Counted from the first letter of the stretch, positions 8,839 through 18,424 are shown. The stretch: DNA of 64,000 nucleotides from Shewanella violacea DSS12 (GCF_000091325.1 NC_014012.1:4113685-4177684); one strand, 5' to 3'. A program made the numbers and translations. The notes: a model not told the origin generated them from the sequence alone.

Positions 8839-10296
8839 TTAGCTATTTAGACCACCCATGCAGATATATTTGATTTCCATATAGTCATCGAGTCCATACT
8901 TAGAACCTTCACGGCCATTACCCGATTGCTTGATACCACCAAATGGCGCCGCCGGATTAGCAATGATGCCTTCGTTGATACCCACCATGCCGAACTCCAA
9001 TCCTTCAGCCACACGCCACACTCGACCAATATCCCGGGAATAGAAGTAGGCTGCTAAGCCATATTCTGTATCGTTGGCAATTTTAATGGCTTCCTCTTCG
9101 GTATCGAAGCTGATGATAGGCGTTACTGGGCCAAAAATCTCATTGCTAGCCAAGGGCATATCATTAGTGACCCCAGTCAGAATTGTCGGCTCATAGAAGT
9201 TGTTACCCGCAGCGCTGCGCTTGCCTCCGGCAATAATTTTTGCCCCTGCAGCGACAGTTTCTTCCACTAACTTATGCACGCCATCGACCGCTTCTGATGT
9301 GATCATTGGGCCTAAGTTGACACCAGCGGCTAAGCCATTGCCAATCTTAATCTCAGCCACCGCACTGGCAAATTTATCGGTGAACTCCTGAACCACACTA
9401 CGCTGAACTAAAACACGGTTAGTACAGACACAGGTCTGGCCTGCATTACGATATTTAGAGATGAGTGCGCCTTGGACTGCCTCATAGATATCGGCGTCAT
9501 CGAATACGATAAAGGGGGCGTTACCGCCGAGCTCCATCGACACCTTCTTTACGCTTGTGGCCGTTTGATTCATCAATATTTTGCCAACCGCTGTTGAGCC
9601 GGTGAAGCTGAATTTAGACACATCCGGATGCTGAGTCAGCACCTTGCCCATACCAGATGAATCTAAGCCGACAACCACGTTGAACACACCGGCTGGCACG
9701 CCTGCACGCTCGGCAAGTTCGGCCATAGCCAGTGCAGACAAAGGCGTAGAGGGTGAAGGCCGCACCACGAAGGTACAACCTGCAGCCAGAGCAGCAGCCG
9801 CTTTGCGGGCGATCATGGCATTAGGAAAGTTCCACGGCGTGATAGCAGCGACAACTCCTACAGGCTGCTTAATAACGATAATCCGCTTATCACCTGTAGG
9901 CGAAGGAATAATATCACCATAAACTCGTTTGCCCTCTTCGGCAAACCAATCGATAAAGGCCGCACCGTAAGCTATCTCCCCTTTAGCTTCGGCTAAGGGC
10001 TTACCTTGCTCTAAGGTCAAGATGCGACTTAGATCATCCTGACTCTCCATCATCAAGTTAAACCAGCTACGCAAAATGACCGCACGCTCGTTGGCCGATT
10101 TTTTAGACCAAGCAGGTAAGGCTTTCTTAGCGGCAACAACAGCCGCTTCAGTCTCGGCTATACCTGCGTTGCATACCTGAGCCACTACCCTGTCATTAGC
10201 AGGATTAATGACATCGAACCGCTCCGAGCTGTCACTCCAGCGTCCATCTATATAAGAGCTTAACTTCACTAATCCTGAATCGTTAACTTGTTGCAT
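8839..10296 (-). CDS. gabD: succinate-semialdehyde dehydrogenase
   Basis: This 485-residue aldehyde dehydrogenase oxidises succinate semialdehyde to succinate, the last step of GABA degradation. It has the ALDH core ITPWNFPNAM, FTGSTAVGKILM, the general base Glu in MELGG (Glu255) and the catalytic Cys in NAGQTCVCTNR (Cys289). The extra Cys two residues later is typical of SSADH. Odd point: the cofactor loop reads VVRPSPSTPLSA, with Arg where most ALDHs have Lys. A GTG six bases upstream extends the frame, but it sits inside the AGGAG signal, so the ATG at 10296 is the start. A LysR gene is divergent. Confidence 0.9.
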   Translation of the reverse strand: MQQVNDSGLVKLSSYIDGRWSDSSERFDVINPANDRVVAQVCNAGIAETEAAVVAAKKALPAWSKKSANERAVILRSWFNLMMESQDDLSRILTLEQGKPLAEAKGEIAYGAAFIDWFAEEGKRVYGDIIPSPTGDKRIIVIKQPVGVVAAITPWNFPNAMIARKAAAALAAGCTFVVRPSPSTPLSALAMAELAERAGVPAGVFNVVVGLDSSGMGKVLTQHPDVSKFSFTGSTAVGKILMNQTATSVKKVSMELGGNAPFIVFDDADIYEAVQGALISKYRNAGQTCVCTNRVLVQRSVVQEFTDKFASAVAEIKIGNGLAAGVNLGPMITSEAVDGVHKLVEETVAAGAKIIAGGKRSAAGNNFYEPTILTGVTNDMPLASNEIFGPVTPIISFDTEEEAIKIANDTEYGLAAYFYSRDIGRVWRVAEGLEFGMVGINEGIIANPAAPFGGIKQSGNGREGSKYGLDDYMEIKYICMGGLNS

Positions 10297-10477
10297 TATC
10301 ACTCCTGTGTGCAGTCATCTTGCCTAGAGCACCAGTTTGCGCCTCACGCAAAATAACGGGTACTCGATAGGCCTGTTAATGTTTCCTATTGAATAGCAAA
10401 AACAACTCAGGTTAAATACAAAACAATAAACCTTATGTTTTAGGCTCATAAAACTTTCATATGTTAAGCAGGTAAAT

Positions 10478-11413
10478 TTGAATAAAACCATAAGCAAGTC
10501 TTCTATCCTCCCCAAAACAGTCACCGAATATGACCTACGCCTGCTGAGAATTTTTCGCACTGTGGTCGAGAACGGCGGCTTCTCTGCTTCAGAAGCTGAG
10601 CTTGGTGTGACCCGCTCGACCATCAGCGTGCATATGTCTAATCTTGAGAGCCGAATGAAGCTTAAGTTATGTAGCCGAGGACGAGGCGGTTTCGCCCTGA
10701 CAGAAGATGGCCAAACGGTCTACCATGCCTGCATAGAGTTATTCGACTCGCTTAATGACTTCTCTAGGCTAGTTAATGGCTTAGGTGAAGAGTTGAGTGG
10801 GGAATTAATCATACTGTGCGCCGAACAATTAGACTCGCATATGCAGCTAAAACTGGCAGAGGTAGTGAAGAAGATACATAAAGCTCAGCCGCAACTGCAT
10901 CTGGTGCTCGACAATGAAGCCCTCAAGCATATCGAAAAGTGCCTGCTTAAAGAGAAAGTCCATATAGGCTTACTCCCTAGCTACCAGCAGGTCGAAGGAC
11001 TGGATTACCAAACCATATATAGCGAACCCATCTATTTATGCTGTAGCCATTCTCATCCATTTTTCCAGCTTGAAGATGATGAGATAAGTAACCAGATGCT
11101 AGCTCAGACCCCGGCGATTCATCCTGGCATAGATATAGATTCTGAGGCAAGGGAGCAATTAAAACGACTCAACCTATGTGCCAAGGCTTACCAGTTTGAT
11201 ACCCGTAAAACCTTAATCCTCTCCGGCTGCTACATAGGCTACCTCCCCCTGAGTTACATTCAACAGGAACTCGAGTCCAAGCAAGTAAAAATCATTCATA
11301 GTGATAGTACTAGCTACCAATTTAATCTCTCTATGGTGTCTAAACATAATCCACGTGAAACCAGTAAAATTGAGTTGCTAAAAACAATATTCAACGAAGT
11401 ATTTACTCAATAG
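10478..11413 (+). CDS. LysR-family regulator divergent from gabD
   Basis: This 311-residue protein has a winged HTH near residues 18-78 (DLRLLRIFRTVVENGGFSAS, then TRSTISVHMSNLE) and a C-terminal ligand-binding domain. Divergent placement 181 bp from gabD suggests it controls that gene in response to a pathway metabolite. The start is TTG at 10478 with GCAGGT just upstream. The last 26 or so codons are repeated as a non-coding copy 215 bp downstream. The inducer is unknown. Confidence 0.85.
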   Translation: MNKTISKSSILPKTVTEYDLRLLRIFRTVVENGGFSASEAELGVTRSTISVHMSNLESRMKLKLCSRGRGGFALTEDGQTVYHACIELFDSLNDFSRLVNGLGEELSGELIILCAEQLDSHMQLKLAEVVKKIHKAQPQLHLVLDNEALKHIEKCLLKEKVHIGLLPSYQQVEGLDYQTIYSEPIYLCCSHSHPFFQLEDDEISNQMLAQTPAIHPGIDIDSEAREQLKRLNLCAKAYQFDTRKTLILSGCYIGYLPLSYIQQELESKQVKIIHSDSTSYQFNLSMVSKHNPRETSKIELLKTIFNEVFTQ

Positions 11414-11640
11414 GAATCAATGAAGTTTTTACTCAATAGCAATCAATGAACATCAGGCTTAAAATCATATATCCTCGATAGGTTATCGAGTCACAACGAC
11501 TCAAGATTATTCACCATAAAAAGTGCCAGTTATTAATATAACCTCTCCATGGTGTCTAAAAACAAACCAGGTGAAACCAGTAAAATTGAGTTACTCAAAA
11601 AAATATTCAATGAAGTTTTTACTCAATAGGAATCAATGAT
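11335..11640. repeat. tail duplication of the LysR gene
   Basis: The gene end at about 11335-11422 (GGTGTCTAAACATAATCC...) is repeated at 11550-11638 (GGTGTCTAAAAACAAACC...), including GTGAAACCAGTAAAATTGAG, the stop codon and the following AATCAATGA. A shorter copy of AATCAATGAAGTTTTTACTC lies in between (about 11416-11447). A perfect 7-bp hairpin (CTCGATA-GGT-TATCGAG, 11474-11490) also lies between them. Confidence 0.85.
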
Positions 11641-12010
11641 AATCAGCTTTTACTGCAAATAAAGAGCAACCTAACCTTAATTAAAATAGGCTTCTTTATT
11701 TTAGCTAGTCATCATTTTGCAGCTCTGACCTTAGTGTACATTGGTCATATTAGGTGACGCGCAAGTAGATAGGAAGATGCTATTAATCTTATGAGTATCA
11801 TTTTCTGTTCGAAAAACACTCTGGTCAATATATTTTCACCCTGATTAGCCATAGCTTTAAATTTTGTTCACTAACAAAGTGATCTGACTCAAAGAGCTGT
11901 AAAGAAAGAAGTTACTTAGTCTAATTAACTTAAATGTAGTACCCCTTTGCTACCCTTTCATTAACCAAGTCACTTACATTAGCCCACCCTTTCATTATCG
12001 GCAGTAAATC
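11641..12010. other. AT-rich intergenic region
   Basis: No gene seen. AAATAAAGA near 11658 and TCTTTATTT near 11693 can pair over a 30-base loop and may act as the LysR terminator. The rest presumably contains the promoter of the next gene. Confidence 0.4.
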
Positions 12011-12028
12011 TTGACTACGGGCACAAAT

Positions 12029-12316
12029 ATGATCAATGTGTTAACACGTTTTAAGGCACAGAGTGGCAAAGAAAAAGCACTACTTGAGCTCCTCAAGAGT
12101 TTAGTTCAACCGACTCGAAATGAACTGGGCTGTGTCAAATATGAACTTCATCAAGAAAATGAAAAACAGGGACATTTCATCTTCATCAAGAGCTTTGTCG
12201 ACCATGCAGCATTTGAAAAGCATCAAAATACCGGACACTTCAAACGTCTAAAAAAAGAGATGCCTGAACTCATAGCTCAAGAGCCTGAAATTATCATCTT
12301 ATCCCGACACGCATAA
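12029..12316 (+). CDS. antibiotic biosynthesis monooxygenase (ABM) domain protein
   Basis: This 95-residue single-domain protein has the ferredoxin-like ABM fold: VLTRFKAQSGKEKALLELLK at the start, NELGCVKYELHQEN in the middle and FVDHAAFEKHQNTGHFK. Relatives include quinol monooxygenases such as YgiN, usually dimeric. The substrate is unknown. A TTG at 12011 would add six residues, but family members begin close to MINVLTRFKA, so the ATG at 12029 is preferred. No operon partner is evident. Confidence 0.75.
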   Translation: MINVLTRFKAQSGKEKALLELLKSLVQPTRNELGCVKYELHQENEKQGHFIFIKSFVDHAAFEKHQNTGHFKRLKKEMPELIAQEPEIIILSRHA

Positions 12317-12442
12317 CCGAATAAGAAATAATGAGTTGTAATTACTAGGTAAATTAGAAAGTTTGTACGCTACCCTGAATGGTAATAAAGACAGTGAAGA
12401 TATATAATACCTTAGAATTCAACAAATTAAATAACATGGAGT

Positions 12443-12727
12443 GTGCGAATAAAAGTCATGGATAATCTGTATTTCGATAACCCTACCAGCCATTACTTGC
12501 CTATTCAGAAATCCATTCGAATCCAGGGGCATGTGACCAGCATCTCATTAGAAAAGTTGTTTTGGGATCTATTAGATCAGATTGCTGAGAGCCAAGGTGT
12601 GAAAAGAAACCAATTTATCGCGAGCCTATACATAGAAGCCCTAAACCATCACGGGGACGTAAAGAACTTCACTTCATTACTTAGATCGGCCTGTGTACAG
12701 CATATCTTGTCTAAGGAGAATGGTTAA
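12443..12727 (+). CDS. ribbon-helix-helix domain protein
   Basis: A 94-residue protein whose central part, TSISLEKLFWDLLDQIAESQ followed by GVKRNQFIASLY, matches the RHH_4 type of ribbon-helix-helix domain: a short strand, then two helices. It is probably a small DNA-binding protein acting as a dimer; the target is unknown. The start is uncertain: GTG at 12443, directly after GGAG, or ATG at 12458. Confidence 0.65.
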   Translation: MRIKVMDNLYFDNPTSHYLPIQKSIRIQGHVTSISLEKLFWDLLDQIAESQGVKRNQFIASLYIEALNHHGDVKNFTSLLRSACVQHILSKENG

Positions 12728-12852
12728 CTATAACTCCTTAGCAGGTTCACCTTAAAGTCATCAAGTCCATACCTAGTCGCTAAAACTCGTATCAATCAGC
12801 GCCATTCTCAGTGATAAGCCACCCTTGGCCAATACAATCATTAGCTAATAGA

Positions 12853-13668
12853 CTATTTTATATTAGACTGTTTCCATTCTCCTATGATCTGCTGATAACT
12901 GCCATCCTGCTTCATCTGCAGTAATATTACATCGAACTGATCCCTAACATAGCTAAGATGACTCTTCTTAGAAAAGGCCATATAGGTCGGTGTCGATTGC
13001 ACTTCTTTTACTAATCGTTTTATCTTCTTACAACGTTTTAACGAACTAGTCTGTAGCGCTTTAATTTCTTTATCGACATAAAAAATGGTGTCCTTCTCGG
13101 CGATAAGAATATCTATGCCTCCAGTACACAGCTTTAGCAACAAGGTCGAGGATGTAACATCGACACTCACCCTTTTAAGCAGCTTGGTCTCCACCGCATT
13201 ATCGAAAACAGTCCCATAACTAAAGTCTTTCCTCATACCAAAATGATAATCACCAAGTGTAGCCAGATCGCCATCGAACTCTATATCCGAATCTTCAGCC
13301 ACAAATAGCATCACCACCTCTTCCATCAGTACTTGCCGACTATAATCGGCATAGACGAGTCGTTCAGGCCTAATAAGCACCTCGAATAATCCGTCAATCT
13401 TGCCCTCTTTCAATAATTTAAGCGCTCTGGACCAAGGGAGAACCTGTAGGGATATTGGCTGTTCGATGCGTCTAAAGACCTCTTCGACCAATTTTACCGA
13501 TATGCCATCGAACTCAATTCCACCTTCTGGTGTGTCGCGGGTAAATTCATAGGGAGGGTATTCGACGATAGCAATGTTGAGCGCATGATCGGCTGTCACT
13601 TGTAGGGGGAAAAGATTGCCCACAAGCAGTATGATTACCATGGTGATGCCCATGATGGCTTTCTTCAT
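12853..13668 (-). CDS. periplasmic solute-binding protein (SBP_bac_3 type)
   Basis: This 271-residue protein has a signal peptide (MKKAIMGITMVIILLVGNLF) and a bacterial extracellular solute-binding family 3 domain. Visible family blocks are IAIVEYPPYEF, FDGISVKLVEEVFRRI and the IDGLFEVLIRPERLVYADYS region. No ABC transporter genes are adjacent, so it may work with distant transporters or as a stand-alone sensor-like protein, as many Shewanella and Vibrio members do. The ligand cannot be told from sequence. AAGGTGA precedes the ATG. Confidence 0.8.
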   Translation of the reverse strand: MKKAIMGITMVIILLVGNLFPLQVTADHALNIAIVEYPPYEFTRDTPEGGIEFDGISVKLVEEVFRRIEQPISLQVLPWSRALKLLKEGKIDGLFEVLIRPERLVYADYSRQVLMEEVVMLFVAEDSDIEFDGDLATLGDYHFGMRKDFSYGTVFDNAVETKLLKRVSVDVTSSTLLLKLCTGGIDILIAEKDTIFYVDKEIKALQTSSLKRCKKIKRLVKEVQSTPTYMAFSKKSHLSYVRDQFDVILLQMKQDGSYQQIIGEWKQSNIK

Positions 13669-13875
13669 GATTCACCTTAGTCGCGATAAGCGGTGAGGTG
13701 TATAGATGGTAACTACAAGTTTAGACCAAATCCTTCTATTACTGGACTGTCACCACGAATCTACCCTGTCACTAGACCAATAACTAAACCAATAAAAAGA
13801 CCAGTGGTGACCCATGCTATCTCTGCGAGAACTTAGCATGCTGCCACCAATGGATATCTGAGATACTTTGCCTAT

Positions 13876-14400
13876 TTAAAACTTACTGAGCAATTCGACA
13901 TTAAAATCTTCAGCCGACACCGTCAGATGGTGCTCATTAATAACGGCTTGCAGGTCACTGATGTCTTTCTCTAACTTACTTAAGGTAAGCGTGTTGTTAT
14001 CGAGCTGATAAACCAGCTTCTGCCCCTGATAATAGAAACTCAATATGGCCAAGGCATCGATATCATGAGTGGCAGCAGCGGCCTTGATCTTCTTTAACCG
14101 ACGATAAATACGGTTATGCACCGCCTTGAGCCGCCAGACGTAATAGACTTCTGTCATATAGGGCTTGTCTTTGACTTGCATAAGCACCACAACAGATAGT
14201 ATGGCAGCCATGACAACGCCGAATAGATTAAGATGAAAATTCCCCGTCGCCTCACCGCTCACATCATTAACCTCACCGAACAAGGCTATGAGTCCAGACC
14301 CGAAAGCCAAGGATAACAAGAGCAGGCCAGCAACCAGCGCAATAGTCACCACATTCAGGCGCCTACGATATACAACTTTATCTATCTCTTGTAACTTCAT
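13876..14400 (-). CDS. DUF3087 family membrane protein
   Basis: A 174-residue protein with two N-terminal membrane segments (VTIALVAGLLLLSLAFGSGL and LNLFGVVMAAILSVVVLMQV), then a charged helical cytoplasmic part (YVWRLKAVHNRIYRRLKKIK). This layout and sequence match DUF3087, a gammaproteobacterial family without known function. AGGGTC precedes the ATG. It is divergent from the small secreted protein gene at 14552. Confidence 0.7.
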   Translation of the reverse strand: MKLQEIDKVVYRRRLNVVTIALVAGLLLLSLAFGSGLIALFGEVNDVSGEATGNFHLNLFGVVMAAILSVVVLMQVKDKPYMTEVYYVWRLKAVHNRIYRRLKKIKAAAATHDIDALAILSFYYQGQKLVYQLDNNTLTLSKLEKDISDLQAVINEHHLTVSAEDFNVELLSKF

Positions 14401-14551
14401 TATTTGACCCTTTGTTTTTCAAGCTTAAATTTTAAGTTTTTCCCTCGGACTTGTATAGCCTGAGCAGCACCTTTTAGTTGGCTTTGGGTAAATAAAAGGT
14501 TAAAAATTAAAACTGAATGAAAAAAGTTCAACAATTGATTTAGGAGCTCCC

Positions 14552-14887
14552 ATGCAATACCAAGTAATCGCCATCTTCACCGGCCTCATTTTGAGCGTGA
14601 CAGCCAACGCGAGCGAACAATATATCTGTGAGCTAGACAATCAACAAAGGATCATCGAGGTGATCTACAAGAATCCATTAGAGTCTGTTCCCTGTCAGGT
14701 GAACTACCGTAAAAAGAACTCCAGTGAGACTTTATGGCAAGCAAAAAACCAAGCCGGTTACTGTGAGGCCAAAGCCGATGAATTTGCCATTAAACTAGAG
14801 AGTTTGGGCTGGCGGTGCCAACATCTCGATCAACCAGCAGCTGACAGCAAGGATAATCAAGCTTCAGAGGTACAAGAAATAAAATAG
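14552..14887 (+). CDS. small secreted protein of unknown function
   Basis: A 111-residue protein with a clear signal peptide (MQYQVIAIFTGLILSVTANA) and four Cys in the mature part (YICELD, VPCQVN, GYCEAK, WRCQHL), which could form two disulfides in the periplasm. I do not recognise a named family. AGGAG precedes the ATG. The gene's last 25 codons form the first unit of a 143-bp tandem repeat that continues beyond the stop. Confidence 0.65.
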   Translation: MQYQVIAIFTGLILSVTANASEQYICELDNQQRIIEVIYKNPLESVPCQVNYRKKNSSETLWQAKNQAGYCEAKADEFAIKLESLGWRCQHLDQPAADSKDNQASEVQEIK

Positions 14888-15325
14888 ACCTATATCTTGT
14901 ACCCATATCTAGACCTATAGAGGAAACATAATCGGATGGCAGATATGAAGATTGGCGGTGGCAATACCTCAGGCAACAAGCCGCTGACAGCAAGGATAAT
15001 CAAGCTTCAGTGGTACAAGAAATAGAATAGTCCTATATCTTGTACCCATATCTAGACCTATAGAGGAAACATAATCCGATGGCAGATATGAAGATTGGCG
15101 GTGCCAACATCTCGATCAACTAGCAGCTGACAGCAAGGATAATCAAGCTTCAGAGGTACAAGAAATTAAATAGACCTATATCTTGTACCCATATCTAGAC
15201 CAATAAAGGAACATAATCGGATGGCAGATATGAAGATTGGCGGTGGTAATATCTCGGTCAACCAGCAGCTCAGAGTGACATATACCGACTAGGAGGAACA
15301 TAATCGGATGGCAGAGATGAAGATA
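14811..15325. repeat. 143-bp tandem repeat, about 3.5 units, seeded by the gene tail
   Basis: The segment CTGACAGCAAGGATAATCAA occurs at 14841, 14984 and 15127, exactly 143 bp apart, and a fourth partial unit starts at about 15240. Each unit holds the end of the secreted-protein gene, ACCTATATCTTGTACCCATA, and ATAATCGGATGGCAGATATG followed by GGCGGTG. The later units have drifted. Each carries a short reading frame starting ATGGCAGATATGAAG (29, 14 and 23 codons), preceded by GAGGAA-like sequence, but coding is doubtful. Confidence 0.9.
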
Positions 15326-15730
15326 GCAGCGAAACACTTGCCTTATCCCCTACATCTTGTTAACAATAACGGCTAGTAAGAAAAGTGTCTCCAGTTTATA
15401 TAAAAATCACACTCTAACAGTGGCATAGCGGTAACTCATTCTGAACGGGCAAGAAAAAAACAGATAGAAGTAAAAACATCTAGACGTCTAAATTGACAGA
15501 CGTCTATTTATCTCATATCCTGCCGACTATTGAGATCTACCATAGAGCTTATACCAGACGTAGTTGAGCTAGATAATTAACAATTCACTCATATGGTAAG
15601 CAGGAGTAGACGACGTGTTCCAGCTATGGAGGCATGGGACTTAGGGTTTATTTACATAACAAAACAGAACTAAAATTGAATAGAAGTAGTTCCGTTTTTA
15701 AGACAAAGTTATAAGACAAGAGAGAACAAT
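15326..15730. other. intergenic region upstream of the NhaC-type gene
   Basis: About 400 bp without a gene. It contains GACGTCTAAATTGACAGACGTC (TAGACGTCT at about 15481 and GACGTCTA at about 15500), a short inverted repeat that may be an operator. Nothing else is recognised. Confidence 0.4.
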
Positions 15731-17101
15731 TTGACCACTTCATCTGATGCGCCTATGAGTCCCCAAGACAAAAGCACTCAAACTAATGGCGCACCTACCG
15801 CATCATTTATTGCACTGCTACCCCTATTTCTTTTCCTGTCGCTGTTTATCGGTGCCGGACTGTACTTCCAAAGCCAGGGCGTTGATTTTGCTTTCTATCA
15901 ACTCCCTAGCGTTGTAGCGATACTGCCAGCAATTATCTTTGCCTTGATAATCTCTAAGCAGAGACTCAACCAGAGCATAGATACCTTCATTGCCGGTATA
16001 GGCCATGCAAACATCATAGCCATGTGTCTGATCTATCTGCTCGCAGGTGCATTTGCCGCTGTGGCTAAAGCGACAGGTGGTGTCGATGCCACAGTTGCTC
16101 TAGGCCTGTCTTTAGTGCCGTCTAACCTACTACTACCCGGTTTCTTCGTCATTGCAGCATTTATAGCTACTGCCATGGGTACCTCTATGGGTACCATAGC
16201 TGCAGTCGCACCTATCGCCCTTGGTGTTGCCAACGAAGCCCAGATAGAATTGCCCCTGATGGCTGGTGCGGTTATCTCCGGTGCCTTGTTCGGAGATAAC
16301 CTCTCTATCATCTCTGACACTACAATTGCGGCGACTCGCACCCAAGGCTGTGAGATGAAAGACAAGTTCAGAGAGAACCTTATCTTCGCCATTCCAGCAT
16401 CAATCATCACCCTAATAGCTTTCACATTCGCGGGCCAAGGCCAGGCCGATGTGGCCGTCCAGGAGATTGAATTTATAAAGGTGATCCCATACCTGACTAT
16501 TTTAATCTTGGCCGTTGCGGGTCTTAATGTATTTGTAGTACTCACCATAGGTATTCTATTAGCCGGTATTACGGGTCTAGTCACCATGGACTACGGCGTT
16601 ATCCAATTTGGTCAGGATATCTATGCAGGTTTTGGCAATATGCAGGAGATCTTCATCCTTTCTATGCTAGTGGGCGGCTTAGCGGCTCTGATGCAGCAGC
16701 AAGGTGGACTGGAATTTGTCAGCAAGCAAATCGAAAAGTTAATCGCTAAGTTCTCTAAAGCTAAGGGTGGCGCTTCGACTCGCGCATCTGAATTAGGCAT
16801 GGCTGGCATCGTTGCCCTGACCAATACCTGTGTCGCCAATAACACGGTATCGATTGTGGTAACCGGTGATATCGCTAAAGATCTGGCACAAAAGCATCAA
16901 GTAACTCCTAAGCGTGCTGCGAGCATCCTGGATACCTTCTCCTGTATCGTTCAGGGACTTATTCCCTATGGAGCTCAGGCCCTTTTAATCGCATCGACCT
17001 TCAGTATCTCACCACTGGAAGCCGTTACTCACGCTTGGTATTGCATGATCTTGGCCCTAGTCGCTATCTCAGTTGTCATCTTCCGTAAGCGTACCAGCTA
17101 A
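15731..17101 (+). CDS. NhaC-family Na+/H+ antiporter
   Basis: This 456-residue inner-membrane protein has about eleven hydrophobic segments and the NhaC-superfamily signature ISGALFGDNLSIISDTTIAA followed by TRTQGCEMKDKFRENL. Members exchange Na+ for H+, and some exchange organic anions or amino acids, so the substrate is not certain. The start is TTG at 15731 with GAGAG upstream; an ATG eight codons later is the alternative. An octamer repeat array lies 50 bp downstream. Confidence 0.8.
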   Translation: MTTSSDAPMSPQDKSTQTNGAPTASFIALLPLFLFLSLFIGAGLYFQSQGVDFAFYQLPSVVAILPAIIFALIISKQRLNQSIDTFIAGIGHANIIAMCLIYLLAGAFAAVAKATGGVDATVALGLSLVPSNLLLPGFFVIAAFIATAMGTSMGTIAAVAPIALGVANEAQIELPLMAGAVISGALFGDNLSIISDTTIAATRTQGCEMKDKFRENLIFAIPASIITLIAFTFAGQGQADVAVQEIEFIKVIPYLTILILAVAGLNVFVVLTIGILLAGITGLVTMDYGVIQFGQDIYAGFGNMQEIFILSMLVGGLAALMQQQGGLEFVSKQIEKLIAKFSKAKGGASTRASELGMAGIVALTNTCVANNTVSIVVTGDIAKDLAQKHQVTPKRAASILDTFSCIVQGLIPYGAQALLIASTFSISPLEAVTHAWYCMILALVAISVVIFRKRTS

Positions 17102-17153
17102 TAAAACTCGGCTGAATGTTCCCTCCAGAGATGGAGGGGATAAAGCAGGAACA

Positions 17154-17233
17154 CGAGAATGCGAGAATGCGAGAACACGAGAACACGAGAACACGAGAAC
17201 ACGAGAACACGAGAACACGAGAACACGAGAATG
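17154..17233. repeat. 8-bp tandem repeat array, 10 units
   Basis: Two units of CGAGAATG, seven of CGAGAACA, then one CGAGAATG run without spacers from 17154 to 17233. It lies in the 3' flank of the antiporter gene. There are no spacers, so it is not a CRISPR array. Confidence 0.95.
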
Positions 17234-17542
17234 TTTAGCATCATCTAGCCTATCCTGCTTTCTAGCCTACCCCTTATATCTTCTTAATATTTGTAACCTA
17301 GCTCCCTAAAACCTTACCGCTTTCTAATCCGCCTCCTTTCATAAGCCTATTTCATGGCACCTTTATTCGCATGCTAAAAATGGCTACAACTAATGTGCTA
17401 TTGTAGACCTTGCTTAAATAGGGCAGATTAAAGTCGACTTAGATTAAACTTAATAAGCTCGCGCCTAACAGCAAGTGCTTAGTTAGCCAATTGATAGGGA
17501 TATTGAGTATCGACTAGATATAACTCGTCGATATAAATGAAG
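17234..17542. other. intergenic region, possible small RNA locus
   Basis: No protein gene seen. The region ends in a good plus-strand terminator (17543-17567) although no gene lies just upstream, and an ATCGAC/GTCGAT inverted repeat lies at about 17511-17534. A small RNA is possible but unproven. Confidence 0.3.
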
Positions 17543-17567
17543 GAGTGCAGCTTATGCGCTCTTTTTT
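17543..17567 (+). terminator. intrinsic terminator
   Basis: GAGTGCA pairs with TGCGCTC (one T-G pair) over the loop GCTTA and is followed by six T residues. It is more than 440 bp downstream of the antiporter gene and 43 bp before the next start. Confidence 0.7.
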
Positions 17568-17609
17568 GTTTTCAGCCTGATATATCCTTGAAGAGAATCA
17601 AACAACATT

Positions 17610-18302
17610 GTGATACAAACTAAGCTCGACACCCATTCGACCCATTATGATCTACACAGATTAGTCGTATTGATGATCTTAGTCGGTGCTTGCGTCACAT
17701 CGGTAGGGATCTCCATCTCTGTCTGGGCGGAATATCAAGATATCGGCATGCAGGTCTTCTTCAGACGTTCAGATTTCCTCGGCGATTATGTTCAATCACC
17801 TCTCGCCTATGTGTTTAACATGTCACTGATTATTGCTGGCACTTGCATTCTACTCGCCATGTATGGGCTTTACTTGCTTAAGCTAGGTGACTTCAGCCAC
17901 TTTCTGTCAATTGCAGGCTCTTGGGTGGGACTATCTATTATTCTCATCGGCGTCTTCCCCATTAATTATTTAAACGAGCATAGACTGGTGTCCACCAGCT
18001 TCTTGATGTCGACCTTCGTCTTGCACCTGTTTACCATATCGACTCGCTTCAACCACAAGGAGATCTGCTCAAGGCCGCTATTTATTCTGGCCATCTTTGG
18101 CTTTCTTAGTGCGTCTGGGCTTATCTATCAACTGGACTGGAGCACCTTAGACTTCACTCCTTGTCTGCATGAGGGGGGTGACATCTGCTGGGTCGCGCTT
18201 AATATGTGGCTACAGACCAATATCACTATGCTCTGGTGCGTGTTACTGGCGCTCAATATCAGAAAATTAGCCATAGAGCAGTATCATGCTGAGTCAGGCT
18301 AG
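17610..18302 (+). CDS. DUF998-like six-TM membrane protein
   Basis: A 230-residue protein with about six membrane segments, starting LVVLMILVGACVTSVGISIS. The spacing of helices and the IGVFPINYLNEHRLVSTSFL region resemble DUF998 proteins, which have no established role. The start is probably GTG at 17610; the ribosome binding site is weak. It stands 122 bp before the pseudouridine synthase gene on the same strand and may be co-transcribed. Confidence 0.6.
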   Translation: MIQTKLDTHSTHYDLHRLVVLMILVGACVTSVGISISVWAEYQDIGMQVFFRRSDFLGDYVQSPLAYVFNMSLIIAGTCILLAMYGLYLLKLGDFSHFLSIAGSWVGLSIILIGVFPINYLNEHRLVSTSFLMSTFVLHLFTISTRFNHKEICSRPLFILAIFGFLSASGLIYQLDWSTLDFTPCLHEGGDICWVALNMWLQTNITMLWCVLLALNIRKLAIEQYHAESG

Positions 18303-18424
18303 CAGAGTTAAAGCCTGATAGCCTGACTTAAAACCTAGCTAGAAGCCTTAAACTTAGTCGCAGTTAAGTGATTAGGTGCTAACCTTGCGCCTAAACTGGA
18401 TTTACACCATCACGGCGCCGATTA

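Noticed and set aside
16033..16587. 184-codon frame opposite the NhaC-type gene
   Set aside because: It is the antisense shadow of a conserved transporter; low-complexity Ala/Ile composition and no domain.
17154..17233. Possible CRISPR array from the regular repeats
   Set aside because: Units are 8 bp and contiguous, with no spacers and no cas genes nearby.
17073..17309. 78-codon frame running through the octamer array
   Set aside because: It is a by-product of the in-frame-like repeat and overlaps the antiporter gene end; residues are repetitive with no domain.
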